From: Spirochaetota bacterium
GTDB taxonomy: Bacteria > Spirochaetota > Spirochaetia > Treponematales > Rectinemataceae
Length of the DNA stretch: 35,133 nt
NCBI GenBank assembly: GCA_022711355.1
Contig: JAKLFE010000047.1
Span: forward strand, 1-35,133
Reading direction: 5' to 3'
Position 1 is the first letter of the stretch. The number at the start of each line of letters is the position of its first letter. Below are positions 1-6,602 of the stretch, one piece after another. The position numbers were made by a program, and so were the translations under genes. Below the pieces are notes generated by a model, which was not told where the DNA came from, searched no databases, and saw only the letters and a list, made by a program, of their open reading frames with translations.

Positions 1-1
1 G

Positions 2-463
2 TACCGCCGGGCCCTCGATGCCCGTCCTGTGTTCGCATCCCTGGAGGCTGCGGGTCGATTCCGGCATCGGCGGGTCTCGTCGCGGGCCGCTCGGACGAGC
101 GCCAATCCCCTGTACCCGGTGAACTACCTCGACCGGGAGCTGCGCAAGGATCTGCACGAGCATGTGCGGGAGACGGTCTGCTTCGGGAGGAACGTGAACC
201 ACCAGAGCGAGCGGCTTGCCCTGTACCTGTTCGGGCACAACTACCAGAAGCCCTTCCGGATCAACGGCGAGCTTCGGAGCCACGCCGAGGTGGCGGGCTA
301 CGACACCGGAGCGATCGGGGCTGAGCTTAAGCGGATCTGGACGCGGCGGTCGTTCCTGAGCCTTGAGGAGCTGACTGAGGACCAGCGGGAGATCTGGCTC
401 CGGCTGCGCCGGACGCCTTTGAAGGAGGGGAAGCAGTACCTCCCGAAGTACGCGGCGGCTTGA
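2..463 (+). CDS. Probable transposase, C-terminal part (5' end outside window)
   Basis: The reading frame is open from the first bases of the window to a TGA at 461-463, so this is the 3' end of a longer gene; a GTG at 29 lies inside it and need not be the start. The visible part (about 153 residues) contains segments such as NPLYPVNYLDRELRKD and EHVRETVCFGRNVN, followed by a Leu/Tyr-rich stretch and RINGELRSHAEVAGY. From memory this resembles the C-terminal region of spirochaete IS-type transposases, but no catalytic DDE residues can be confirmed here. The product is Arg-rich, as expected for a DNA-binding protein. A palindromic repeat lies about 110 bp downstream, which fits a mobile-element scar. 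No terminal inverted repeat was recognised. It could also be an unrelated DNA-binding protein. Confidence 0.5.
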   Translation, partial: YRRALDARPVFASLEAAGRFRHRRVSSRAARTSANPLYPVNYLDRELRKDLHEHVRETVCFGRNVNHQSERLALYLFGHNYQKPFRINGELRSHAEVAGYDTGAIGAELKRIWTRRSFLSLEELTEDQREIWLRLRRTPLKEGKQYLPKYAAA

Positions 464-572
464 GCGGGGGGGAGTACGGGGAAGAATTCTCGTTACGGTG
501 GGCACACGAGCAGAGCAGGTTTCTAGCAGGACCGCTTGCTGGCAGCAGAGGATAGCGCTTTCACTCCCGGTG

Positions 573-701
573 CCCGATGGGAAGGGTGGGACGCGGGGCA
601 GCGCGACGAGAATCGCGATCTAGTGAGCGATTCTCGTCGCGCTGAACCTTCCGAAGGTTCCCCTCCCCGCATCACCCATCATGCACTACAAGGTTCGAGG
701 C
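573..701. repeat. 129-bp palindromic dispersed repeat, copy 1
   Basis: This copy aligns without gaps to 19258-19386, with about 17 mismatches over 129 bp by hand count. It contains a perfect 18-bp inverted repeat (599-616 with 627-644, 10-nt loop) and a second perfect 7-bp hairpin (644-650 with 654-660, loop CCG). GATGGG near 576 and CCCATC near 675 could close an outer stem. It lies between the transposase fragment and kal. It may be a MITE or REP-like element; no coding capacity is apparent. The stretch 464-572 shows nothing else recognisable. Confidence 0.75.
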
Positions 702-708
702 AGTACAC

Positions 709-1152
709 TCAGTTCAACGAACGCAATGGGAAGTCCTCGGGGCTAGCCGTAGGGGCGAGTCGAGCCTCCATCTTCCGCTGCTTGGCCTTGGGCACGACGC
801 AGGTGCCCGAGGCCCGGCAGACGACGACCGGCTCGGCCAGGAAATCGGCCGCCGAGTCGCTCAGGTCCGTCCGCGGCGCGATGACCTTGCGCGCCTCGAA
901 GCGCATCTTGCGCGAGGAGTTGCCGACGTGGACGATCTCGCCCACCGCCTCGATGAAGTCGCCGGCGAAGACCGGCGCGAGGAACTCCACCGACTCGTAG
1001 CCGGCGAAGAGCCCCTCGTCCCCGTCGTGGCGGATGAGGAGCTCGGTGGCGACGTCGCCGAAGAGCTGGAGCATCCTGGCCCCGTCCACGAGGTTCCCGC
1101 CGTAGTGGGCGTCGTGGGCGCCCATCCTGATCCGTATCGTTGCCGTTTCCAT
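709..1152 (-). CDS. kal: 3-aminobutyryl-CoA ammonia-lyase
   Basis: A 147-residue hotdog-fold enzyme that removes ammonia from 3-aminobutyryl-CoA to give crotonyl-CoA in lysine fermentation. The N-terminal stretch [19 protein letters not shown], then [44 protein letters not shown] and [15 protein letters not shown] closely match the Kal family as I remember it, and the length fits. I chose the ATG at 1152 because AAAGGA lies 8 nt upstream; an in-frame start 18 nt further upstream has no such site. A promoter is placed at 1206-1235. None of the partner genes (kamA, kamDE, kdd, kce) are in this window, so kal is isolated here. The downstream stop lies 8 bp from the dispersed repeat. Confidence 0.88.
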   Translation of the reverse strand: METATIRIRMGAHDAHYGGNLVDGARMLQLFGDVATELLIRHDGDEGLFAGYESVEFLAPVFAGDFIEAVGEIVHVGNSSRKMRFEARKVIAPRTDLSDSAADFLAEPVVVCRASGTCVVPKAKQRKMEARLAPTASPEDFPLRSLN

Positions 1153-1205
1153 GGCGAAAGTCCTTTCCATCCCCGAGCCGCGGAGCTCGCGATCGAGGCT
1201 GGGGA

Positions 1206-1235
1206 ACTGTAGCCAGCAGGGCGGCGGGGTGTCAA
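1206..1235 (-). promoter_or_regulatory. Sigma70-type promoter for kal
   Basis: On the minus strand, TTGACA (1235-1230) is followed after 18 bp by TACAGT (1211-1206). The predicted 5' leader before the ATG at 1152 is about 45 nt and contains the AAAGGA ribosome binding site. Confidence 0.6.
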
Positions 1236-1268
1236 CAATTCTGTATCTCTAGCGAGCGCCGAGCACGC

Positions 1269-1280
1269 GATATCGATATC
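1269..1280. promoter_or_regulatory. 12-bp perfect palindrome upstream of kal promoter
   Basis: GATATCGATATC is a perfect palindrome about 34 bp upstream of the kal -35 box, A/T-rich in a GC-rich setting. It could be an operator for a dimeric regulator; this is inferred from position and symmetry only. Confidence 0.3.
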
Positions 1281-1310
1281 ACCATCCCCGCAGGGTCGAT
1301 ACAGGATACT

Positions 1311-1331
1311 GCCCGGGGACAGTCCCCGGGC
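1311..1331. terminator. Perfect 9-bp GC hairpin between kal and the frameshifted gene
   Basis: GCCCGGGGA and TCCCCGGGC form a perfect 9-bp stem with a 3-nt loop. It lies just downstream of the small minus-strand frameshifted gene (ends 1364) and could terminate it, but no T-tract follows on either strand. Confidence 0.35.
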
Positions 1332-1363
1332 CGCCGATCCTCCCTAGCCTCGCTGGCCGGGCG

Positions 1364-1554
1364 CTAGTTCTTCAAGGGCCCGTTCATGGAGCGGGTGACG
1401 AGAACGACGCTCTCCGGCGCTGCGATGTCGTCCATCGCGCAGGCGAAGGTCTTCTGATCGTTTGCTGCCGAAAAAAGCTCCGCTCCGCGTAGAGCGTGTC
1501 GGCCAGCTCCTCGAAGTCCCTGCTCCCGGCCATAGCGACGACGAAGCGGGGCAT
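1364..1554 (-). pseudogene. Small unidentified gene with a -1 frameshift at a T6 run
   Basis: Two overlapping minus-strand frames both look coding, with GC-rich third positions, and join at a run of six T (plus-strand A at 1471-1476). The first frame from ATG 1554 reads [20 protein letters not shown] and continues to AERSFF. The other frame continues [20 protein letters not shown] to NGPLKN and a TAG. A -1 shift at the T run gives one 63-residue product. This may be an inactivated gene, a homopolymer sequencing error, or programmed slippage. I do not recognise the family. No convincing ribosome binding site precedes the ATG. Confidence 0.4.
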
Positions 1555-1639
1555 CGTGCCACAACTCGCCGCCAACTCGGTGCCCCGAGGCGCGGATATT
1601 TATGCGCCCTTGGTAATTCTTTATGCGCGCGAGACTTCC

Positions 1640-1669
1640 TTGACGAGAAAGGCCGCGGGGTGCTATATA
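1640..1669 (+). promoter_or_regulatory. Sigma70-type promoter for ornithine carbamoyltransferase
   Basis: TTGACG (1640-1645), an 18-bp spacer and TATATA (1664-1669) lie 38 bp before the start codon at 1708. The leader holds the AAAAGGAG ribosome binding site at 1693-1700. Confidence 0.65.
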
Positions 1670-1707
1670 CAAGGGGCGCGCCCCCGGCGCGCAAAAGGAG
1701 AACCGCC

Positions 1708-2709
1708 ATGCCCGTCAACCTCAAAGGCCGCAGCTTCCTGACCCTCAAGGACTTCACGCCCGAGGAGATCCGCTACCTCCTCGACCTCTCGCGCGACCTC
1801 AAGGCCAAGAAGCGCGCGGGCATCAAGGGCGAGCTCCTGCGCCGCAAGAACATCGTCCTCATCTTCGACAAGGCCTCGACCCGGACCCGCTGCTCCTTCG
1901 AGTGCGCCTGCTGGGACGAGGGCGGCAACGCCACCTTCCTCACCAACTCCCAGATGGGCAAGAAGGAATCCGTCGAGGACACCGCCAAGGTCCTCGGGCG
2001 CATGTACGACGGGATCCAGTATCGCGGCTTCTCGCAGAAGCTCGTCGAGGATCTCGCGAGGTTCTCCGGCGTGCCCGTCTGGAACGGCCTCACCGACGAG
2101 GACCACCCCACCCAGATCCTCGCCGACCTCCTCACCATCGAGGAGCGCACGGCCAAGCCCCTGTCCAAGTGCAAGCTCGTGTACTGCGGCGACGCCCGCA
2201 ACAACATGGGCAACGCGCTCATGATCGGCTGCGCGAAGATGGGCATGTCCTTCGTCGCCCTCGCGCCCAAGGAGCTCTGGCCCAACGAGAAGCTCACGGC
2301 CGAGATGAAGGCCGTCGCCGCGAAGACCGGCGGCTCCATCGAGTTCTACTCCATCGAGGACGCGGACAAGGCATTGAAGGGCGCCGACGCCCTCTACACC
2401 GACGTCTGGGTCTCCATGGGCGAGGAGGCCAAGTTCGAGGAGCGGATCAAGCAGCTCGAGAAGTACCGCGTCACCATGGACTTCATGCGCCGGACGGGCA
2501 ATCCCGACTGCCTCTTCCTCCACTGCCTCCCCGCCTTCCACGACACCGAGACCGACGTGGGCAAGGATATCCTGAAGAAGCACGGGCTCAAGGAGATGGA
2601 GGTCGAGGACGCGGTCTTCCGCCACAAGAACTCCGTGGTCTTCGACGAGGCCGAGAACCGGCTGCACACGATCAAGGCGGTGATGGTCGCCACGATCGGG
2701 GATCTGTAA
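1708..2709 (+). CDS. argF: Ornithine carbamoyltransferase
   Basis: This cytosolic enzyme interconverts ornithine plus carbamoyl phosphate with citrulline plus phosphate. The 333-residue length is typical. The carbamoyl-phosphate motif STRTR, HPTQ, the DARNNMGN region, DVWVSMGE and the ornithine-binding HCLPAFHD are all present. The start is the ATG preceded by AAAAGGAG with 7-nt spacing; the reading frame extends upstream but that part is not coding-like. Overall similarity to E. coli ArgF is high throughout. The gene stands alone, with no arginine-biosynthesis or arcA/arcC neighbour, so whether it is biosynthetic (ArgF) or catabolic (ArcB) cannot be decided. The anaerobic amino-acid-fermenting context and the ornithine-type decarboxylase at 28917 make a catabolic role plausible. 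Immediately after the stop codon lies the 3' module shared with the decarboxylase gene. Confidence 0.95.
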   Translation: MPVNLKGRSFLTLKDFTPEEIRYLLDLSRDLKAKKRAGIKGELLRRKNIVLIFDKASTRTRCSFECACWDEGGNATFLTNSQMGKKESVEDTAKVLGRMYDGIQYRGFSQKLVEDLARFSGVPVWNGLTDEDHPTQILADLLTIEERTAKPLSKCKLVYCGDARNNMGNALMIGCAKMGMSFVALAPKELWPNEKLTAEMKAVAAKTGGSIEFYSIEDADKALKGADALYTDVWVSMGEEAKFEERIKQLEKYRVTMDFMRRTGNPDCLFLHCLPAFHDTETDVGKDILKKHGLKEMEVEDAVFRHKNSVVFDEAENRLHTIKAVMVATIGDL

Positions 2710-3033
2710 AGGGGGAGCGCCGCCCCGACGAGAGCGGTTGGCCGGCGCCTACGTTCCCCGAACGGCACAGGGCAGGGCCTGCCCGAAAAAAGAAAGCCCG
2801 TCCGCTCAGGATTCGCGGACGGGCTTTCTTTTCCCGGGCACCCGCCGCCCTACGGCGGCATGCGAGCAGTGTCGCCGGGTCCATCGCCGTCGCGCCGGCC
2901 TCCGCTCTCGAGCCCCTCGGGGCGGAGCTTCGCCTCTGGCTACGCGGCTCCCCCTGCCTCCAGCGTCCTCGGCGTCGCATTGCGCGATGCGCGACGCCTG
3001 CGGTCGCTTCCGGCACCCCCACTCTCGCCTAGT
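2710..3033 (+). repeat. 3' module, copy 1 (follows argF)
   Basis: This roughly 320-bp segment starts at the argF stop codon and resembles 30102-30450, which follows the decarboxylase gene. Shared blocks occur in the same order: GGGGGAGCGCCGCCCCG just after the stop, GGCCGGCGCC, TGCCCGAAAAAAGAAAG with its hairpin, CGCCCTACG, CCGTCGCGCCGGCCT, GCTCCCCCT and GCGTCGCA. Blocks between them have diverged. It is probably noncoding. Confidence 0.65.
2781..2839 (+). terminator. Long terminator-like hairpin after argF
   Basis: The arms 2781-2805 and 2815-2839 pair at 23 of 25 positions around a 9-nt loop. The A-rich left arm and the T-rich right arm (TTTCTTTT) make it usable as a terminator in either direction. 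The equivalent hairpin after the decarboxylase gene carries compensatory changes. Confidence 0.75.
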
Positions 3034-3139
3034 ACCGCATGTTCACGCTTCGAGGAGCCTCTTCGCGAGCTTGTCCGGCTTGGCCAGGAGCAGGGCGGCC
3101 GCCTCGCGGGCGGCGGCTCAGGATCGGCGGCTCCTTCCC
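3034..3139. other. Noncoding stretch with a possible gene remnant
   Basis: Between the 3' module and the next promoter, the minus strand has a short coding-looking run (3047-3118) reading AAALLLAKPDKLAKRLLEA and then a stop. An in-frame stop lies just upstream. It may be the residual C-terminus of a lost gene, but it is too short to call. Confidence 0.2.
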
Positions 3140-3167
3140 TTGACTTCCCGCGCCTGCGGCGTATAGT
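3140..3167 (+). promoter_or_regulatory. Sigma70-type promoter for the YbjN-like gene
   Basis: TTGACT (3140-3145), a 16-bp spacer and TATAGT (3162-3167) precede the start at 3233 by 65 bp. Confidence 0.55.
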
Positions 3168-3232
3168 TAAGCGAGGTTCGCCTTGCCGCGATCGCCTGGG
3201 GGCGGTCGGAAGCCATTTCAACAGGAGCGATC

Positions 3233-3628
3233 ATGGAAAACAAAACGATGGAAGAGATCTCGACCCACCTGCAGTTCCTCGGCTACGAGGCCCTTCCCAA
3301 GGAGGGCTTCACGATCTTCAAGAACCCGAAGAAGATCAACTTCGTCGTCAAGCCCTACAAGGGCGGCTTCCTGACCCAGGCGATCTTCTCGTGCACGGAC
3401 AGCGCGAAGTCGGACGTGGCCGGCTACCTGCGGGTCCTCAATACCCTGAACCAGAACGCCTCGGTCGCCCGCTTCTACGCCGACAAGGATTCCGACCTCA
3501 TCGCCGAGGCCTGGTATCCCGACCTGTACGCGAAGGACAAGTTCGCCGGCTTCATGGAGTGCTGGGACTCGGACTCGAACACCCTCATCCTGCAGAACTT
3601 CGAGGACCTCAAGAAATACATGAAATGA
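3233..3628 (+). CDS. YbjN-like / secretion-chaperone-like small protein
   Basis: A 131-residue soluble acidic protein with no signal peptide or membrane segment. The pattern of a short N-terminal helix (MEEISTHLQFLGYEA), then beta-rich stretches (KINFVVKPYKGGFLTQAIF) and later helices (VAGYLRVLNTLNQ) resembles the YbjN / type III secretion chaperone-like fold. That assignment is by general resemblance, not by a diagnostic motif. The ATG is preceded by AGGAG at good spacing and the gene has its own promoter and a following hairpin, so it is probably monocistronic. The function is unknown. Confidence 0.7.
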   Translation: MENKTMEEISTHLQFLGYEALPKEGFTIFKNPKKINFVVKPYKGGFLTQAIFSCTDSAKSDVAGYLRVLNTLNQNASVARFYADKDSDLIAEAWYPDLYAKDKFAGFMECWDSDSNTLILQNFEDLKKYMK

Positions 3629-3636
3629 GGCCGCCG

Positions 3637-3668
3637 GCGGGCCCCGCGGCGATGGCCTCGGGGCCCGC
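3637..3668 (+). terminator. Hairpin downstream of the YbjN-like gene
   Basis: GCGGGCCCCG (3637-3646) and CGGGGCCCGC (3659-3668) form a perfect 10-bp stem with a 12-nt loop, starting 8 nt after the stop codon. The following T-tract is weak (TTCCT). Confidence 0.55.
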
Positions 3669-3841
3669 TTCCTGCCCTGGCTCCGCGAGCGTCGAGCATC
3701 GCGCCGCGCCCAGCTCGCCGCGGGCCCCTTCCGATTGGCCCCGGCTCCCCCCCGGAAACTGCCGATAATGGATACCATGCCCGGCGCCTCTCGAGGATGC
3801 CGGCCGGTCCTGGCAGGACAGCCATTCCAAGCGGGGGAGCG

Positions 3842-4645
3842 ATGGGCGCGAAGTACATAATGGAGAGCGTGGACGAGGCCAAGCGCCTCGAGCTCAAGAC
3901 CGACGCCTCGGTCGTCGAGTCCTTCGCCAGGAGGGCCGGCCTCGGGCCGGGCATGCGCGTCGTCGACATCGCCTGCGGGACCGGGGTCACGACCTCGATC
4001 CTGGGCGCCATGACCGGGAAGACGGGCTACGCCTTGGGCGTCGACGCGTCCGAGGAGCGGATCGCCCGCGCGCGGGAGCGCTACGGCGACGAGGGCACGG
4101 GCTTCGAGCTCCGGGACTTCCTGGCGCCGATGGAGGGCCTGGGGAGCTTCGACTTCGCCTGGATCCGCTTCGCCCTGGAATACTACAAAGCCGAGGGCTT
4201 CGATATAGCGCGCAACGCGGCCGCCCTGCTCGAGGAGGGCGGGATACTCTGCCTGGTGGACCTGGACTACAACTGCCTGAGCCATTACGGCATGCCCCCG
4301 AGGCTGGAGGCCGCCCTCGCCTCCGCGGTGAGCCAGGTCGAGGCCAAGGGCAACTTCGACCCCTACGCCGGCCGCAAGCTCTATTCCCACCTCTACCGCC
4401 TCGGCTTCGAGGACATCAAGGTCGAGGCCGGGGCCCACCACCTGATCTACGGGGAGCTCAGTCCGGTGGACGAGTACAACTGGGCCAAGAAGATCGAGGT
4501 CCTGTCGCGCAACCTCGATATCGGGCTGCCCGGGTACTCCGGCTGCGAGGAGTTCCTCGAGGATTTCATGAAGTTCTTCAGGGACCCGGGGCGCTTCACC
4601 TACACGCCCGTCATCGCGGCCTGGGGCCGCAAGGGCCGAGGCTAG
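3842..4645 (+). CDS. Class I SAM-dependent methyltransferase
   Basis: A 267-residue Rossmann-fold methyltransferase. SAM-binding motif I is clear at residues 40-50 (VVDIACGTGVT). An acidic residue ends strand 2 (GVDASEERIARAR) and the strand-4 region reads GSFDFAWIRFALEYY. This is followed by LLEEGGILCLVDLD, typical of motif III. The C-terminal part (VLSRNLDIG and FFRDPGRFTYTPVIAAWGRK) matches small-molecule methyltransferases of the UbiE/Methyltransf_25 type, but the substrate cannot be read. The ATG at 3842 has GGGGGAG upstream; an in-frame ATG 45 nt earlier lacks one. It is convergent with the next gene, and 25 bp separate the two stops. Confidence 0.85.
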   Translation: MGAKYIMESVDEAKRLELKTDASVVESFARRAGLGPGMRVVDIACGTGVTTSILGAMTGKTGYALGVDASEERIARARERYGDEGTGFELRDFLAPMEGLGSFDFAWIRFALEYYKAEGFDIARNAAALLEEGGILCLVDLDYNCLSHYGMPPRLEAALASAVSQVEAKGNFDPYAGRKLYSHLYRLGFEDIKVEAGAHHLIYGELSPVDEYNWAKKIEVLSRNLDIGLPGYSGCEEFLEDFMKFFRDPGRFTYTPVIAAWGRKGRG

Positions 4646-4670
4646 GGCCGAGCCCGCCCTCCCGCGCGCC

Positions 4671-6602
4671 TCAGGCGCTGGCGCGCTCCGGGTCGCCCTC
4701 GGCCTTGAGGACGGCGATGAGGGCCTGGACGGCCTTATCGTCCAGGTGATGGCCGCTCTCCCGCTTCAGCATGAAGACGGCCGCGTCGATGGGCAGGGGA
4801 TCGTGGTAGTGCCGCTTGGCGGTGATGGCCTCGAAGAAATCCGCGACGGCGATGATCCGGGCCCCCAGGGGGATATCCTCGCCCTTCAGGCCCTTGGGGT
4901 AGCCCGTGCCGTCCAGCCGCTCGTGGTGGGCGCCGGCAATGATGGGCACCTGCCGGAAATCGCCGGTGAAGTTGATGCGCTTCAGTATCTCCTCGGTCTT
5001 GACCACGTGGGTCTTGATCTCCTCGCGCTCCTTGGCCGTGAGCGGGCCCGACTTCTTCAATATGGAATCCTTGATGCCGATCTTCCCGTAATCGTGGAGC
5101 TGGGAGGCTACGCGGATCACCTCCCTGAGGTCGTTGGGCACTCCCAGCTCACCGCAGATCGCCATGGCGTACTTGGTGACGCGGTCGGAGTGGCCGGCGG
5201 TGAGGTTGTCGCGGGCGTCGATGCTCGCCGCGAGGGTGCTGAGGATGGAGCGGAACTGGCGCTCCCGCTCCTCGGTGAGGATGGCGCTGTTGATGGTGAC
5301 GCCGATCTCGGGCGCGATGCCCATGAGCACGTTGATGTCGCTCTCGAGGAGGGGGCGCTTGCTCTCGAGGTTGTCCACGGCGAGGACGCCGAGGCACTCG
5401 TTCTCGTAGAGGATGGGGCAGCAGATGAAGGACTTCGTCCCCATCATCCTGAGGAACTCCAGGCTGTGGGCCGAGAGCTCGCCCTCGATCGACTCGATGT
5501 CGTTGATGAGGAAATGCCTTTTCTCGCGGAAGCAGCGGACGAAGACGCCGGTCGACTCGGGCTTGTCGAGATGGAAGCTGGCTTCCCTCGCGGCCTCGAT
5601 GAGCTCGTCGCTGTACCCGTAGGCGGTCCGGGACACCAGGCTGCGCCGCTCCTCGTCGGCCAATAGGATGATCCCGCGGTCGTATTCGAGCCGCTCGCGC
5701 AGTATGTCCATGATCCGGGACAGCATCGTGTCGATCTGGTCCGAGGCCGAGATGACGTGGCCGATCTCGTTGACCATGAGGGCGCGGTTGTAGTTGCGGG
5801 TCGAGTCCTCGAAGTACTTCTCCGTCATCGTGCGCAGGCTGTCGATGGCCGAGTTGAGCTCGCGCTTCTCGAAGTGATCGCTGAGGAAGGACAGGGCGAA
5901 AAGGAGGACCGCCGAGACGCCCGCGAGGTTGAACAGGGCGGCAGCCCCCGCCGCCAGGCCCGTGGCCGGGAGGCCGAGGACGATGACGCCGGCCAGCACG
6001 TTGCGCGCCGCCTTCCAGGCGGCGGCGCTCGAGCGCCTCCAGGAGATGCGGTATCTGCACACCTTCCCGCCGTGGAACATGCACTCGGGGTGCTCGATCT
6101 TGGGCATCCGGTAGTTGAAGCCGGAGACGATGGCCTCGAAGTAGCCCATCCTGTTCTCGCACTGGTAGGGCTTCTCCGAGACGCCGGGGGCGGCGCGCAC
6201 GGTGAGCTCGATCTCGGTCGGCCCGAGCCTCGTGGACTCGTACACCGAGGAGCGCGTCAAATTCGACGCGAGCTTGCCGATGGTCTCGAAGACCCTGGCC
6301 GGCCCAGCGAGGCCGAGGACGTAGCGGGAGATCTCGCCGAAGCTCTCGGGCGAGGCGTTGAATCGGCCGGCCTCGCGCGCGAGGCCGGTCTTCCCGGTGA
6401 GGAGCTCGAGGCGCTCGTAGAAGCGGTCGACCTGGGCCTGCGTGAACCAATGGCCCTCGTCCTCGACCTCGTAGGGCTTCATGCCGGCGTAGTCGAGCAA
6501 GGCGGGGATGTCTATGCCGCCGTAGCTTTGCCTGATGAGGCTCAGGTAAGTGACGATTATCTTGCTGTTATAGAGCGCGGGCGCTTCTTCAGGCTTCTGC
6601 AT
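4671..6602 (-). CDS. Membrane-bound GAF / HD-GYP protein with V4R-like input domain
   Basis: A 643-residue likely cyclic-di-GMP phosphodiesterase. Residues about 10-185 form an input domain ending in C174-x7-C182 (ECMFHGGKVCRY), a pattern like V4R/heme-NO-binding-like sensor domains. Two hydrophobic segments (about 200-240) follow, then a coiled coil, a GAF domain (about 290-440) and an HD-GYP domain (about 455-635). The HD-GYP domain has HSDRVTKYA, the HD pair in SQLHDYGKIGI and the signature HHERLDGTGYP, so it looks catalytically complete. The start is the ATG at 6602, 6 nt after GGAG; this overlaps the upstream PilZ gene by 14 bp and implies translational coupling. Together the pair would make and respond to changes in c-di-GMP. 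Confidence 0.88.
   Translation of the reverse strand: MQKPEEAPALYNSKIIVTYLSLIRQSYGGIDIPALLDYAGMKPYEVEDEGHWFTQAQVDRFYERLELLTGKTGLAREAGRFNASPESFGEISRYVLGLAGPARVFETIGKLASNLTRSSVYESTRLGPTEIELTVRAAPGVSEKPYQCENRMGYFEAIVSGFNYRMPKIEHPECMFHGGKVCRYRISWRRSSAAAWKAARNVLAGVIVLGLPATGLAAGAAALFNLAGVSAVLLFALSFLSDHFEKRELNSAIDSLRTMTEKYFEDSTRNYNRALMVNEIGHVISASDQIDTMLSRIMDILRERLEYDRGIILLADEERRSLVSRTAYGYSDELIEAAREASFHLDKPESTGVFVRCFREKRHFLINDIESIEGELSAHSLEFLRMMGTKSFICCPILYENECLGVLAVDNLESKRPLLESDINVLMGIAPEIGVTINSAILTEERERQFRSILSTLAASIDARDNLTAGHSDRVTKYAMAICGELGVPNDLREVIRVASQLHDYGKIGIKDSILKKSGPLTAKEREEIKTHVVKTEEILKRINFTGDFRQVPIIAGAHHERLDGTGYPKGLKGEDIPLGARIIAVADFFEAITAKRHYHDPLPIDAAVFMLKRESGHHLDDKAVQALIAVLKAEGDPERASA

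Noticed and set aside
554..704. Integron attC site in the 129-bp repeat region
   Set aside because: The length is similar to known attC repeats, but no GTTRRRY or RYYYAAC core sites could be found at the ends.
3047..3118. Short minus-strand coding-looking stretch as a gene
   Set aside because: Only about 24 codons, with an in-frame stop directly upstream and no start or ribosome binding site; recorded only as a possible remnant.
3761..3768. Flagellar sigma28 -10 element (GCCGATAA) upstream of the methyltransferase gene
   Set aside because: The octamer matches exactly, but no TAAA-type -35 element lies at the required spacing, and the gene has no motility link.
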